Positions 1 through 24,085 of a stretch of DNA of 64,000 nucleotides are shown here, in pieces; position 1 is the first letter of the stretch; each line of letters starts with the position of its first letter. Position numbers and translations under genes: made by a program. The notes below the pieces were generated by a model. It was not told where the DNA came from. It saw only the letters and a list, made by a program, of their open reading frames with translations, and searched no databases. Source of the stretch: Brachyhypopomus gauderio (lineage: Eukaryota > Chordata > Actinopteri > Gymnotiformes > Hypopomidae). Where the stretch lies: the NCBI RefSeq assembly GCF_052324685.1, contig NC_135221.1, positions 66,001 through 130,000 on the forward strand, in the 5' to 3' direction.

Positions 1-222
1 TTAAGTACCACTATTCAGACCACTTCTACAACACACTACTCCGAGTCATTCAAACCCACAACCAGCAGGCCAGGACAAAGCAGTTTAGATTGCTGCAGTG
101 CACTTAAACACAGCAACAGAATTAGGCGCCTATTTTGCAGCAGGTTCTGTAGTGAAGCGTCTCTACACGTGCGTGCGGGCAGCTGGGCGTGCGTCTCTGT
201 GTCGGAGGACACCTGCACACAC

Positions 223-2535
223 CTGATGCACAGAGGACATTCAAAGTCAGCCAGCGTGAGAACATCGAAGCAGCAGGCACGGTCCACACCGCACGAGCCT
301 ACAGCAGGAACACAGGAGAAACAGCACAACCCAGACACAGGAGATCAACACTGCACTCATGTCCAGGTATGATCAGGGTTTTACTACATACTGCATACTA
401 CATACTGCACTCAGTATATACTGTATACTACATACTGCACTTAGTATATACTGTATACTACATACTGCACTCAGTATATACTGTATACTACATACTGCAC
501 TCAGTATATACTGTATACTACATACTGCACTCAGTATATACTGTATACTACATACTAGGGGTGACCTGCAATAGTCGCTGATTCGACTATAGTCGACTAT
601 ACCCCCTAGTCGACTATGAACGTCATAGTCGAATGTACCTTTCTAACTGCATGGGGGTGCCCAAGGATGATGCTAAGCATTAGTTGTTACATGAAATGTC
701 TTTGTTTTCGTTATATATAGCCTTTTGTCAAATAAAATCATCCTAATTTCTTTTAATAAATATTTTTAAATGATGTTTGCGCATTAACAATAGGCATCTT
801 CCTTACTACACATTAATAAATCACACCCTGCAGTTGCACAATCCAAACGAGCGGAGCTGAACACGCTACAGGATACGCACGGCATCTGCCGAGATTATAA
901 CGGCTACTGAAAAACTTCAAAAGTATTTTGAAAAAGATAAAGATGAATCAAACAAAGTAAAGTGCAAGTCATGTCATTAACTTTCTTTCATTTCACACGA
1001 CAACAACCAACATGGCATACCATTTAAAACGCGTAAGGCGAAAAAAACAGTTCAGCCGTTTGTCGTTTCGGTCGTGTCGTCGCGTCTCGTCACGGTGCGT
1101 CTCGGCAAGTAAGCCTATAAACATTTTTTGTTGTTTGCTTTTTAAACCACGTTACTTGAACCTTTCCTTATATTTTTTGCTGTTGTGTGGCATTTAAAAA
1201 AATATTTTCAGGCAGGCATATTTTATTTGACAGTTCGATATGCGCAATGCGCTCTGACGGTTAATGTTCTCTAACGTTTCATTAAAAAATAAATAAGTAA
1301 ATAAATAAAAGCTGAATAAAGCCAACCTACCGTGTTTATTCATTTATCTGAGTGTTTTAGGTTTTTACTCTGAAGAGGAAAAAAGTCCTGAATGAGAACG
1401 GGATCCCGTTTAAGGTGCTCTAAATAAAATGTAAAAAATTTAAAAACCTGATTCGACTATTAGTCGACTAAAGGGAAAAGCTGACGAATCATATTCGACT
1501 ATGAACATCCTTAGTTGAATACACCCCTACTACATACTGCACTTAGTATATACTGTATACTACATACTGCAGTCATATATACTGTATACTGCGCACTGGT
1601 ACCTGCAGTATGTTCCACAGCTATGATGAGTTTATGAACTTACTGCACTCCCTCCATCGCTCCATTTCTCTGCCATCATGTAACTGTGAGTTTGTATTTC
1701 TGCTGTGTGTGAGGAGTCGTTACTAATGACACAAACTACTGTTTGTGATGCTTCACCTCCTTGACCTCAAAACCCATGAAACATGCCAAAAACTAGAACC
1801 TAATGCCAGTAAATAAGATCATTTATGTCACTATCAACCAGCGTCTTTAATGACCTCTCGTCTGGCCGTTCATCTCCTTCATCATTGGTTCCTCGTCATC
1901 CTCTGGAGCTGGGAGGAAGACCACAGCCTGGCACAGACTCAAGCAGTACTCACTTCTGGGGTCCTGCTTGACTTCAGGTGGCGTTTGCTGGAGAGAGAAG
2001 ACCTGTCAATCAACGCCCTGTTGACACGCCCTTACTTCTATTTCACCTTCTAGATCCTTCTTAACTGACCGGCACCACATTGTCCTCCAGGTGGTTGTGG
2101 AGGGCTAGCTGCCCCAGGGCGGGGGGACTCACGCCCCCCAGGGCGTCAGGGCTGAGGCGGGGCTCCTTAAGGAACTCCGTCACCACGTGCAGGACCTGCG
2201 GGACCTCCTCTGGCATGTCCATGCCCTCCGCTTCCAAGATCTGTCCAGGAACATGAGGAATCCAGCTCAGTCCAGTGAAGAACAGCATAATGTGCATTAG
2301 CATGGCTGAGATGCTCCACCGTACCTTCTTGATCTGGTTCTTAGCAGGGGCGAAGTCCTCCTGAAGCTTCAGACAGTGGGAGAACTGTAGGAGAGCCTCA
2401 GTCTTCCTCCCCATCTCCACAAGCACGTTGCCTTTGCGGAAGAATCCCTGGAAGACCATGAGAGTGTGGACAAGCATCACTGTGGGGAAACCCTACTACT
2501 CTCAGCTCAACACCTTCTCTTACTTCAAGTTAAAG

Positions 2536-2584
<49 letters not shown>

Positions 2585-4841
2585 TGTGGGTGTGTGTGTG
2601 TGTGTGTGGTTGGTGTGTGTGTGTGGTTGGTGTGTGTGTGTGGTTGGTGTGTGTGGTTGGTGTGTGTGTGTACCTCAGTCCAGTTGGGCCGGGCGTAGCA
2701 CAAGTCCTCCAGGTCCTGCAGGGCGTCAGAGAAGCGGTGTAGCCCCATGTTGGCCTCCACCCGCCACACCTTCAGACTCAAATCAGCAGGAGCTGCAGGG
2801 TGGAGGAACACCACCATCAGACAGGTGACCAATGTGTGGTGGCCCAGCTGAGAACACTGGGGTGCTGGGATACTGGGGTTTACCTGCCCCCTCAGTGACC
2901 CAACACTCACACCTGCCCCCCCAGTGACCCAATACTCACACCTGCCCCCCCCCCCCGGTGACCCAACACTCACACCTGCCCCCCCCCCCCCCCCCCCGGT
3001 GACCCAACACTCACACCTGCCCCCCCCCCCCTGTGACCCAACACTCACACCTGCCCCCTCAGTGACCCAACACTCACACCTGCCCCCCCTCAGTGACCAA
3101 ACACTCAAACCTGCCCCCCAGTGACCCAACACTCACACCTGCCCCCCCAGTGACCCAACACTCACACCTGCCCCACCAGTGACCCAACACTCACACCTGC
3201 CCCCCAGTGACCCAACACTCACACCTGCCCCCTCAGTGACCCAACACTCACACCTGCCCCCCCAGTGACCCAACACTCACACCTGCCCCCTCAGTGACCC
3301 AACACTCACACCTGCCCCACCAGTGACCCAACACTCACACAAACTCCCTCAGCTCTGGTTGGCTCACTACAGGCAGTGCTGTCTGTGACTGGATCAGTGA
3401 TCTATAGAACACGGCCATGTGCGGAACTGGGAATACAGCCCAGCATGTGTCTGTAAACGTTCCAGCATGTTGAATCACACGCACAGAAGCACACGCACCA
3501 GCAGCACACGCACCAGCAGCACACGCACCAGCAGCACACGCACCAGCAGCACACGCACCAGCAGCACACTCACAGAATCACACGTATCAGAATCTCACGC
3601 ACAGCAGCACACGCACAGAATCACACGTATCAGCAGCACACGTATCAGCAGCATGTGTTACACATGTGAGATTCAGCAGGTAAATAATAACAAACACTTT
3701 GTTCCAATGCCAAATTATTCTCATCTGTACAACAGTTTTATAATCATAAAAAAAACCAATATCAACATTAGTGATCAGGTGATCAGGTAATCAATGTCAA
3801 CATACATTTTCCCTTAATGAGACATTATCAGTGTCACCTTTAATCAATCAATATCCTCATCAGCACAACCGTAATCCACCTGATCAACATCTCCACGTGG
3901 GTGTACCTGAAATCTATGAACTCTGTGGACTCCAGAAGGATCGTGTTCTTGTAGCTTTCACCATTCAGGGTAACCCATATTTTGCAGCTAAAAATCCCTA
4001 AAGGATGCAATGTGTTATTTCTGCTCTGTACCACCTCAGCTAAAACTATGACACCATGTCTCACAGAGGGCAAGGTTTAAGTTTCAACGCTCAAATTCCA
4101 TCAGCGCTGTACTAACCACACCACACCACTTCATTAACCTTTTAATAACAGCCCACATCTTATGAAACCACTGGTGCTCTCAAAAATCACTTCCTCTCTG
4201 TGTCTGGGAGAAAGCCAACACCAACAATCTTGATCTAATTACTACAGGCGAGAATTTGGTGCACAATTTAAGCCTTGACTGCCGACCTGCCCTTTTTGGG
4301 AATGTGTTAGAATTCTGCACCCCTGTGTTAACTTCCAACACATTCAACATACCTGCCCAACGCCCTCACCATTGAATATGCAAAAGATGTATAATGAGTG
4401 TGAAAAGTCAATATGCATACTTTATGCTTGCGTAATTGTATTTGTGTACTCACGTTATACAATGCAAGATTGTAGCGACTACGGGTTATGTGTGCAGATA
4501 ACTACGGGTCACGCGTGGAGAAACTGAGTCTCACCCATCTGGATCCCCTCATCCGCCATGCGCAGCGCCTCTGTGAACTCGCAGGTCTTCAGCTTGCCTC
4601 GTATGTGGCACGTCAGTTTGGTCTGTTCAGGGCAGCATTTCTGAATGATGTTCAAGAGTAAAACATTATTCTTGGTGCCGTTCGCGTCCCTGTGTTTGAA
4701 CCTGTCCTTGCAGGCTGGACACCTCGATGGCAGACACGCGTCCAAACACCTCCGACAAAACGAATGACCGCAGCTCACCGTCACCGGTTCGCACATAAGA
4801 AACAGGCACATCGGACACGCTAGAAGGTCCATAGTTGACAA
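223..4841 (-). CDS. LONRF-family RING/TPR/LON protein, 5' part
   Basis: LONRF proteins are RING-type E3 ubiquitin ligases with TPR repeats, a second RING and a C-terminal LON substrate-binding domain. Six exons are visible on the minus strand: 4535-4841, 2674-2792, 2325-2447, 2133-2240, 1954-1987 and 223-298. All have GT/AG sites and the phases agree. Exon 1 starts with MSTMDLLACPMC and carries a C3HC4 RING (CPMC..CGHSFCRRC..CPAC). Exons 2 and 3 encode TPR helices (ANMGLHRFSDALQDLEDL; FRKGNVLVEMGRKTEALLQF). The last visible exon ends in DFECPLCIR, the start of the second RING; the rest and the LON domain lie left of the window. The start begins right at the RING, so the TPRs that precede it in some human paralogues are absent. 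The family is clear, but which paralogue (lonrf1, lonrf1-like or lonrf3) is not. The 3656-4534 part of intron 1 shows nothing recognisable. Confidence 0.85.
383..1592. repeat. 30-bp tandem array split by a transposon
   Basis: Units of about 30 bp reading CATACTGCACTCAGTATATA plus CTGTATACTA repeat at 383-555 and resume at 1530-1592. The break between them is the hAT element at 556-1529. The array lies in an intron of the LONRF gene. Confidence 0.85.
556..1529 (+). mobile_element. hAT-type DNA transposon, non-autonomous
   Basis: The element starts TAGGGGTG and ends CACCCCTA, a perfect 8-bp inverted repeat. It is flanked on both sides by CTACATAC (548-555 and 1530-1537), the 8-bp target-site duplication typical of hAT elements. 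Subterminal copies of the motif TCGACTA occur at both ends. Around 905-1060 the plus strand keeps a broken BED zinc-finger reading (KVKCKSCH, then in another frame LSFHTTTTNMAYHLK). No intact transposase is present, so the copy is a decayed or internally deleted derivative. CTACATAC is also part of the host 30-bp repeat, so the duplication is a little less compelling than in unique DNA. Confidence 0.85.
2536..2671. repeat. GT microsatellite beside LONRF exon 2 donor
   Basis: GT dinucleotides with interspersed GGTTGGT variants. On the minus strand the tract reads as CA repeats that begin within two bases of the exon 2 splice donor at 2673/2672. Confidence 0.9.
2872..3341. repeat. 29-30-bp C-rich minisatellite
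   Basis: About 16 copies of a unit reading CAGTGACCCAACACTCACAC followed by CTGCCCC, with variable C runs of up to about 18. It lies in LONRF intron 1. The open frames across it are repeat artefacts. Confidence 0.9.
3487..3655. repeat. Short CAGCACACGCAC tandem repeat
   Basis: A 15-bp unit AGCAGCACACGCACC is repeated about six times and then degenerates into related CACACGTATCAG units. It is intronic in the LONRF gene. Confidence 0.8.
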
Positions 4842-5832
4842 ACTTCTCGTTGAAGATCCAGAGGAAAGTTGAAGGTGGAGGTGAAGTTTGGGCCGTGTGG
4901 TGTGAGCGGACTGGGCTCAAGTTCAGTAACGCGCAGTCTGCACGTTTATAAGGATCTCATCGCATCTCCTGGACACTTACGTGGTGAAAGCAGCTTCTTC
5001 ACAACCGCACCTGTTACGGGTGGAGCAGCTTCCTAACATCTCCTCCACTTCTGAACATCTGCTTGTAGATGTGGTCCAGTGTCATATATCTGCTTATGTG
5101 CGTTATATCGTTTTCCCTTTTCCTGCGTGATGATCTGGTTCACACCGTGGCTTCAGCTGTCTTCACTGCGCCTAAGTCCACCAAGGGCGAGCAGAAAGAT
5201 CAGATGATCTCCCCACGGTTCTGCTAGAGGACGTGAATATGTGGACGCGGAGGAACTCGGGTTCATTCTCACAACACGGAGTTACATAAATAAAACAATC
5301 ACGTGACGAAGCAGCGCGCTTCCTATTGGCTGAGAGCTCCGCCTTCCACCCTGTTGTGAAACGCCAACGTTTGCGTTTCATAATCCGTCATAATTTCAAT
5401 GAGTTTAACCTGATTTATTAGGACAGTTATAAAAGGTTAAGAAACGACTCATATCACGTGTGCTTATTAGTGAGTTCTAAAAATATGAAATTGTCTCCGG
5501 TAAATATAATTTCATAGCATCACAGGCGCGGTTCACTCATTCGTGAGTTTACGTTTGAAGCATGTGCCACTCTTAAGAGGTGAAGCCTACGTGTGTGTGA
5601 AGTTTAGGGTGTGTGGACTCTAGGTGTGTGGAGTCTAAATGTGGATAATTCAAGAGGTTCATTCCTGCCTTTTGTTCCACATTAATCACTTCCTTGTTAC
5701 CTATGTTCAGGTATCTTAACAATATCTAGATAGGCTCATTACTTCCTGTAGGGGGCAGCAGTGAGCTGTAATCCTCCAGCTCTTTCAATATAACAACAGG
5801 CATTAGTGTCGTGTTAGAATCCACTAGTTAAA
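4842..5832. other. Intergenic region upstream of LONRF gene
   Basis: This holds the presumed 5' UTR and promoter of the minus-strand LONRF gene. I see no convincing TATA box and no other exon. The 69-codon minus-strand frame at 5172-5381 lacks splice and domain support. Confidence 0.4.
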
Positions 5833-6225
5833 GGCAGTCATGGTCTTGTGGTAGGGAACTGGTCTTGTGACCGGAGGGTCGTGGGTTCGATTCCAAGACC
5901 TGAGGCCATGACTGAGGTGCCCTTGAACAAGGCACCTTAACCCCAACTGCTCCCCGGGCTAGGGCTGCCCACCTCTCTGGGCACATGTTATCCACAGCCC
6001 CCTAGTAATCACTTGTGTGTGTGTGTGTGTGTGTTCTAACTGCACAGATGGGTTAACGGTGTTCTGTGGTTTCATGTGCCTGTGTCATGCTGTTACGAGA
6101 CGCTGGTGTCTGCAGTGTGTGATGGGGACGTTCAGAGTACACTCCTTTACTTCAACCTTACTTAAAAATGGAGGACAAATTTCGATTGCAGTGAAAAATC
6201 ACAATTGACAAATATGGCACATTAT
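5833..6225 (+). mobile_element. tRNA-derived SINE, copy 1
   Basis: Begins GGCAGTCATGGTC and has a polymerase III type head: an A-box-like TGTGGTAGGGAAC and a B box GGTTCGATTCC at 5884-5894. A body with the fish-SINE phrase GTGCCCTTGAACAAGGCACC follows, then a GT tract and a tail ending near ATGGCACATT. It matches the second copy at 17048-17400 over its whole length, except for about 108 bp present only here (about 6057-6164). It lies just downstream of MED7. Confidence 0.8.
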
Positions 6226-6474
6226 TAAATTAAAATTAACATCGCACACCATCGCATACCATCAGCTTTATTTTTATACATCAAGACATTTCAGCCCTTA
6301 TTTAACAAGCTTTATTTCTTTTCATACAATATTTAGATGTCGATTTCACCATGGGGTCCAGTCTCCAATTTTAATTTGTGTGTCAACAGTTTATTACTGT
6401 AATGCATCTTTGATGTAGCAGTCGAGACAAAGAAAAGTCAAAACCTCAAAAAGCCAAATGCAGTAAACGTATCA

Positions 6475-7218
6475 TCAAGTCATTTCATCTATAATACTGC
6501 ACATCGCTGCATCTTTATCCCACACGTTCTGCCTTTTGGTGGCCGGTGCGTGTTTGTCCCTGTCTGCTGCCGCACAGCTCACACCAGTGCCCCCCAGGTC
6601 CATGGGCTCCGTCTTCAGCCTCAGGTTCCCCCCTGACCCTGGAGCTCCCGGCAGGCCACTGACCCCAGCAGCCACGGCCGGGTGGGACTGGGGCAGGTCG
6701 TCGGGCAGCGAGGCCAGGCACCCGTGGATCATCTCCACCACCCGCTCCAGGTGCTTCTGGAAGCGCTCGGCCGTCTCCAGCCTCTGGCGCTTCTGCACCT
6801 CCATCATCACGCGCAGCGTCTCCCTGGCCTGGTGGGGGCGGTACTCGTTGATGAGGTGGTGCATGTGCACGAACAGCAGCTTCAAGTCCTCCAGCTTCTC
6901 CTCCCGTTTAATGCTGCCGGGGCTCTTGATGAGGATGTCCAGCAGGTCCAGGAAGTTGACCAGGATGGACATGTTGAGCTTCTTCAACTCCCGCTTGTGG
7001 TCGAACTGCACGGGGTGCAGGCGCTCGATGCCCTGGCTCTCCAGGGGGCGGATGATGAGGTCGTCGCACTGGAACTGGTTGCCAAACATCATGTAACTGT
7101 CCCTGATGGGAGGGGGGGGTTTAGGGGCCAGGCCTTTCCGCACATTCTCGTCCGTGTATTCCTTGATGTAGTGCATCGGGGGCAGAGGCAGGGCGCTCAC
7201 CTGCTGTGGCTCACCCAT
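6475..7218 (-). CDS. med7: Mediator complex subunit 7
   Basis: MED7 is a middle-module subunit of Mediator; it pairs with MED21 and connects transcription factors to RNA polymerase II in the nucleus. The 247-residue single-exon frame starts [20 protein letters not shown] and follows the vertebrate protein almost without gaps, including [20 protein letters not shown], the [16 protein letters not shown] helix and [20 protein letters not shown]. It ends in IIDEMT. It is slightly longer than human MED7 (233 residues) because of a Gly/Ala/Pro-rich insert before LKTEPMD near residues 180-205. An acceptor (TTCACCAG) 5' of the ATG and a donor at 8091/8090 suggest an intron in the 5' UTR. TTTATT at 6311-6316 and 6267-6272 gives AATAAA signals on the minus strand. 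Confidence 0.97.
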   Translation of the reverse strand: MGEPQQVSALPLPPMHYIKEYTDENVRKGLAPKPPPPIRDSYMMFGNQFQCDDLIIRPLESQGIERLHPVQFDHKRELKKLNMSILVNFLDLLDILIKSPGSIKREEKLEDLKLLFVHMHHLINEYRPHQARETLRVMMEVQKRQRLETAERFQKHLERVVEMIHGCLASLPDDLPQSHPAVAAGVSGLPGAPGSGGNLRLKTEPMDLGGTGVSCAAADRDKHAPATKRQNVWDKDAAMCSIIDEMT

Positions 7219-8091
7219 CCTGAGTGTCTGGTGAACGACAACAGAAATGAAGTCTGTCAGACATGTTGGTAATATGAGCAGTTAACTAAATCCATGGATA
7301 TATGGATTAAGTTATGCCAACACAACAGTGTATGTATGTTTGTAGATAGATTTGTTTATCTCGAAGCTGCTAAAAGGCAAACCTCTCTACAAACGTAAAG
7401 ATTAAAGCTATTGAAATTGAATTGTGCACCATAATGTTCCTGCAAACCAGCCTCTCTTAATCTAGTGCAGATCACATACGATACATGAGCGCTGTATCTA
7501 ATACATTAGGTCCACTAAATGACTATTACTTTCATTTGTTGTATTGATGTAACGTTTCCTACCGTCCTGTACTATAAAAGTACGTAATATAATATATAAC
7601 GACCTCAAATAAACCACTGGCTAGTTCAACTGCCTTACACAGGAAATAGAAACACCGTTAACAGTTAAACCAAACGAGAAGCAACATGTTATTAATGTAA
7701 AAACGTGAGTTAGTCCAGAGGCCCAGGTGTGTGTGAATGTGTGTGTGTGTGTGTAGTTATCCACCCACATGTGTGTAGTTACTCACCTACTACTGGCTAG
7801 GCTAGCACGGTTAGCTACCCAACAAACTCCCCTCGTGAACGATAGTGACATTAATGATCAGATAACTACACATACATGTGTGTATACAGTATGATATAAT
7901 TACTCCCGTGTGTAGATTTGTGTTTGATGTTCTGTGTAACAACGGCTAGCTGTGTGGCTAAGCTAACTAAGCTAAGCTAGCTACGTTGAGTGTTTAGACC
8001 ACAAAGCAAGCGGTCCAGATCTAAACCCGCTTTAACTCGCTGTTCGTGTTAAAATACACCACTTCACATTGAGATTCACACGAATACTCAC

Positions 8092-8300
8092 CCGACGTTC
8101 AGCCGAGGTGTATTTAACACTCCCTCTTTCTACAGCGTACCAGACAACATGGCTAGCTGTTAGCAGCTAGGGAACTGGACCCAACGCGTCCCTTTAGGCA
8201 CGTTAGAATATGGAGCCTTCCGATTGGACAAGGCAACCGTAAGAACGGAAAAGGCCATTGGTGGTTTTTTAAAGGATGGGATTCAAAACAATGAAGTGGC
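8092..8300 (-). promoter_or_regulatory. MED7 first exon and promoter region
   Basis: On the minus strand a strong donor (CGG|GTGAGT) ends a probable non-coding exon at 8092. Upstream are two CCAAT boxes read on the minus strand (plus-strand ATTGG at 8223-8227 and 8257-8261). ITK starts 500 bp further on the other strand, so this may be shared divergent promoter space. The transcription start is not defined. Confidence 0.5.
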
Positions 8301-8665
8301 TTACCTGCGTTTGTATCCGCTTGTGTTTAAATGCAACATTAAGGCGAATTTTAAAAAATTTATTAGCGTGTTCTGTTTAATCTCCCTAATTTATGTATGA
8401 ATAAGAAATAAACGTTTTTATATGGCATGTTCAAAAAGGGTATTAAAAACACACATTTTGTTTGGGATTGTTTCTTAATGGGCTGCTTCATCAAAATGAC
8501 AATTCTTATATTTACCGTTCGGCAGAAGTTAAAATAATATGAACTAGTAATATCATTAACGTTAGTGCAAAAGTTTTATTTCAAGAAGGTGCAATTAAAC
8601 GTGGAGCGTGTGTGAAATGGGCCTGTGTGTCAGGAAGTGGTTATCCATATCCTCTCCGGAAACCT

Positions 8666-8666
<1 letters not shown>

Positions 8667-8731
<65 letters not shown>
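8667..8731. repeat. CA microsatellite upstream of ITK
   Basis: An uninterrupted CA tract of about 32 units, some 75 bp before the ITK start codon, so probably in or near its 5' UTR. Confidence 0.95.
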
Positions 8732-8732
<1 letters not shown>

Positions 8733-8807
8733 AGGGTGTCAGCCCTCCTCACGCACTAACGCAGCATCACTACATCTGCAGCGCAGCGCCACGACCTGCA
8801 GTCTAAC

Positions 8808-20789
<11,982 letters not shown>

Positions 20790-21412
20790 CAACAAGAACA
20801 TAAAAATATAGTGTATAGTTTACAACTGTTTATTTATTTGTATATTCTATTTATTTTCATGTACAGTGCACATGGAGAGGTTTATTGTTTTCAGTAAAGC
20901 TGTATATTTACCTTTAGGGGGCACCATTTAATAAGACATCAGGGAGGGAGCATTGGGTCTTCAGTGAGGGACAGTTACGTCTCCACAGACGGAGACAATC
21001 TTCAGAGAGGAGATCTGGGTCTTCAGAGAGGAGATTTGGGTCTTCAGAGAGGAGAGTTGGGTCTTCAGAGAGGAGATCTGGGTCTTCAAAGAGGAGATCT
21101 GGGTCTTCAGAGAGGAGAGTTGGGTCTTCAGAGAGGAGAGATGGGTCTTAGGGACAGAGAGTTAGGCCATAGGGACAGAGATATTCAGGACTCCCATGAA
21201 GAGGAGACATAAATTACGTCGACGACTACGGTTGCAACACAGCGGTGTGATAATTAGTTATATATACAATCTTAAAAACTTTGGTACTGAATGTACAGTG
21301 TTAAGATCTTTGATCATACATTTTGTATGTTAAAATTAAATTATCTGCAAATTTAACTATATTCATTTGTTTTCATTCATTCAGTTTCAATAAAACGTAT
21401 CTGAAACTTGAT
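20790..21412 (+). other. ITK 3' UTR with polyadenylation signal
   Basis: Runs from the ITK stop to just after AATAAA at 21389-21394. It contains the 21-bp GA-rich array at 20994-21158. No other coding feature is supported. Confidence 0.6.
20994..21158. repeat. 21-bp array in ITK 3' UTR
   Basis: About eight copies of CTTCAGAGAGGAGATCTGGG plus T. The plus-strand frame reads LQRGDLG repeats, but it lies downstream of the ITK stop and starts from no known exon. Confidence 0.85.
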
Positions 21413-21979
21413 CTGAAATGTTTGCTGTGTCGGTAATACCGTTAGTGGTTATTATTATGTAATGATGTCGAAAGGCGTACACGTGTTGTAATGAAAGTGT
21501 GTGTCGTGCACATGGCGCAGATACGATCGGGGTGGGACATCGCTGGGGACAGTTGGACGTGTCTTCTGGTTACTGGGACAACAGCACTGGATAAATGCAC
21601 AAAGCCTGCAACTTTAAGACCGCAGCACTGTAAACTGCAATATTGTCACCTAACCTCATATTTTATTTAAATTGTTTCCAACGTCAAGCACACTACGGAT
21701 CTAGGATGTTGTAGAATGACCTCGTCCTTTATCTACAGGTTCTCGCCAGGAAATAAAATATAAGAGACAGTTGTCCTGTCTGGTATTGTGTACCTTCAAC
21801 TTTACACCCCAGCGCATCTCCCTGCTGCAGCCCTTATAATAAATAATAATTATACTCCCGTCCAAGTGGGCTTCAGACAAGAGTTTAATGTCCGAACCCG
21901 TTTATACACCGACCCGGTACACCGACACCAGTCGGACTACATGTGAGAAGCTGCTGACTCAGGCAGCGATGCTGAAGCG
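21413..21979. other. Intergenic ITK-CYFIP2
   Basis: Short spacer between the ITK polyadenylation signal and the CpG-rich CYFIP2 start region. No gene or repeat array is seen. Confidence 0.4.
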
Positions 21980-22146
21980 GTCGCTTTAAGGAAACGCACT
22001 TGCAGCCATTTTCTGCTCTTTGTGTGGGGCGGGTTAGCGGACAACACCGAGCATCAGTTATCCGGTACCGAGACAGTACCGTCCTCCTCCGACACCGCGC
22101 AGCGCACCACCGTCCCTTCATTTTGGTGCGGACATGCGATTTGCAG
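21980..22146 (+). promoter_or_regulatory. Putative CYFIP2 promoter and first non-coding exon
   Basis: A CpG-rich block with GCCATTTT (a YY1-like motif common at vertebrate start sites) leads to TTGCAG|GTATGT, a donor at 22147. CYFIP2 begins translation in a later exon, so an upstream non-coding exon is expected and this is the best candidate. The transcription start is inferred. Confidence 0.5.
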
Positions 22147-23424
22147 GTATGTTGCGTGTGTGTGTGTGAGTGTGTATGTGTGTGTGTGTGTGTGTGTATA
22201 ACACACAGATGGAGGTGCGTCGACTGGAGCGGTCGCGATGGTGGCATCAACCTGCTACTGATGTGAGCTCAAGTCTGGATGTTCCGCCCTTTATCTGTAC
22301 ATATTGGTACCTGGCGCCCGTTATAAATACTCGGTGTCGGTGTGATTTGTGCCACGTTTGCACCCGGGTGGTTTTTGGGGTGTTTTTGGAGATGGTGGGG
22401 GCAGTATTGCAGGTCCATTCAGCGATGGCTGCGTGTCTGGTTCTCAGCATCCTCTCTCCTCCTGGGTGGGGTAGACCCTCCATCTCCAATACTCACACAT
22501 ATCTACCACGACAGATACTATTTTTTCTTGCACTGGCTACATTTCGTTTGCCAGACTGCGTTTGTTTTCACTGGGTTAAGAGAAGCACTTGTGCACAATG
22601 ACCTTCTTGTATTTCTGTGGGTTTCCATGTCAGATAACGGAGGTCCCGCTGGTCTGTCTGTTATATCTTCATAACTAGCAAACGGTATTTTTTCTCTAAC
22701 CTTAAAGGTTTTGGGTGGGAGGTCTTGCCGGGTAAAGTGTGATGTGGCTGGGGTATTTGTGCGGTTCGGTGGGGTTCGTGTTTGTAGATGGTTCCGTGTG
22801 GGAGTGTTGTCTCCCTCGGGTCCTAGTGCCGAGAGAGCCGCACCTGTGCACGCGGGCTGTGGGGGCCCAGGGGTGATGGAGTCAGGTGACACATTAAAAA
22901 TGACTTCGTTTTTACAGGTGAAGGATCTCAGAAGAATGTTTTGTTGTGGGTTGAGCGTATGGTGGTTTTTGGTAACCTAATATGGCCTATGAATGATCAG
23001 GTCGTTTGAGACCAGATGAGGCATGTTGTTGTGTTTCTGTGCTCTCAGTGTGAAGACCTCACACATATCATCTTCCACTGCTTCAATAACCCTGGTGATA
23101 AACCGTTCTATGGGCACATAATAGGAATAAGGAGCTTCTTAGTCACTGGTATGGGACTGTCCAACGCAGCCACCTTGTTGAGACGGTAAACTCCAAATCC
23201 AGTCAAATTATCCTGTGTTATTTTGACCAAATATTTTTTCATTTGTTGAGTCCCATGATTGCTGTGATTCATCAGAAGCCCTACAGAAGGTTAATCTGGA
23301 ACGTGTGCTTCATGGGGCTCAGACACACGAACAAAAACATTTATGACTTATCATTTGTGCATTGGAGCCTTCTGCCATATCCAAGTTGCAAAGGTCAATA
23401 TAGATTTACAAATGAGATTTACAA

Positions 23425-23545
23425 ATTATAGATTTGAGGCTGGTGTGGGTGGGGCCTTTGAGGTGCTTGAGGCTTGTGTGGGTGGAGCCTTTGAGGTGCT
23501 TAGCCTGGTGTGGGCGGGGCCTTTGAGGTGGTGGTGTGTTGCTCC
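23425..23545. repeat. 34-bp repeat, three copies
   Basis: Three copies of GGTGTGGGTGGGGCCTTTGA followed by GGTGCTTGAGG-type sequence. Confidence 0.75.
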
Positions 23546-24085
23546 TGGCCGAGTGGCCTGAATCTCTTGCTACACTTTCAGGGTTGGATGCTTCCTGCTG
23601 TCCTGATCCCCCTCTAGTCTTCTGCTAGCCAAGCTAGATATGACGTCCAAACGGTGAACCCAGCCATGAAGAGATAGAGAGGATAGTTCATCTTCTCCCA
23701 TTACAAACCCCCTATGATTAGTGATTAGTGTAACACATGAAGATTCACTATGAATTCCTCATGATCTGATTTCCATTTAGAATACAAAGATATTTGTTGA
23801 TTTTTTTTTCTCAAATGATACTACAATGTACTATGACGTGGTTTTTCTCAGATATATATAAAACCAAACAAATTGTACATCTTTGATATGTAGTATGTTC
23901 ATTAAACGCTGCATTAACATCCTAGATCATTAATTATTGGCCACAAGTGTGGAAAATATTTTGATAAACATTCAGTGGTTTTTTTATATGGATTGATAGA
24001 ATCACATGGTAGCCTATAGAATCACATCTAGGAGAATCTAGGTTTCGTTATGTCCTGCACCTGATTGATGGTTAGGCTAACGACA

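Noticed and set aside
5833-5910. tRNA gene
   Set aside because: Has A- and B-box-like promoter elements but no tRNA fold with acceptor stem, and recurs as the head of a longer SINE.
6536-7272. Plus-strand frames of 186 and 196 codons opposite MED7
   Set aside because: Shadows of MED7, which is conserved along its whole length.
20964-21212. 82-codon plus-strand frame of LQRGDLG repeats
   Set aside because: Repeat in the ITK 3' UTR with no splice link to a coding exon.
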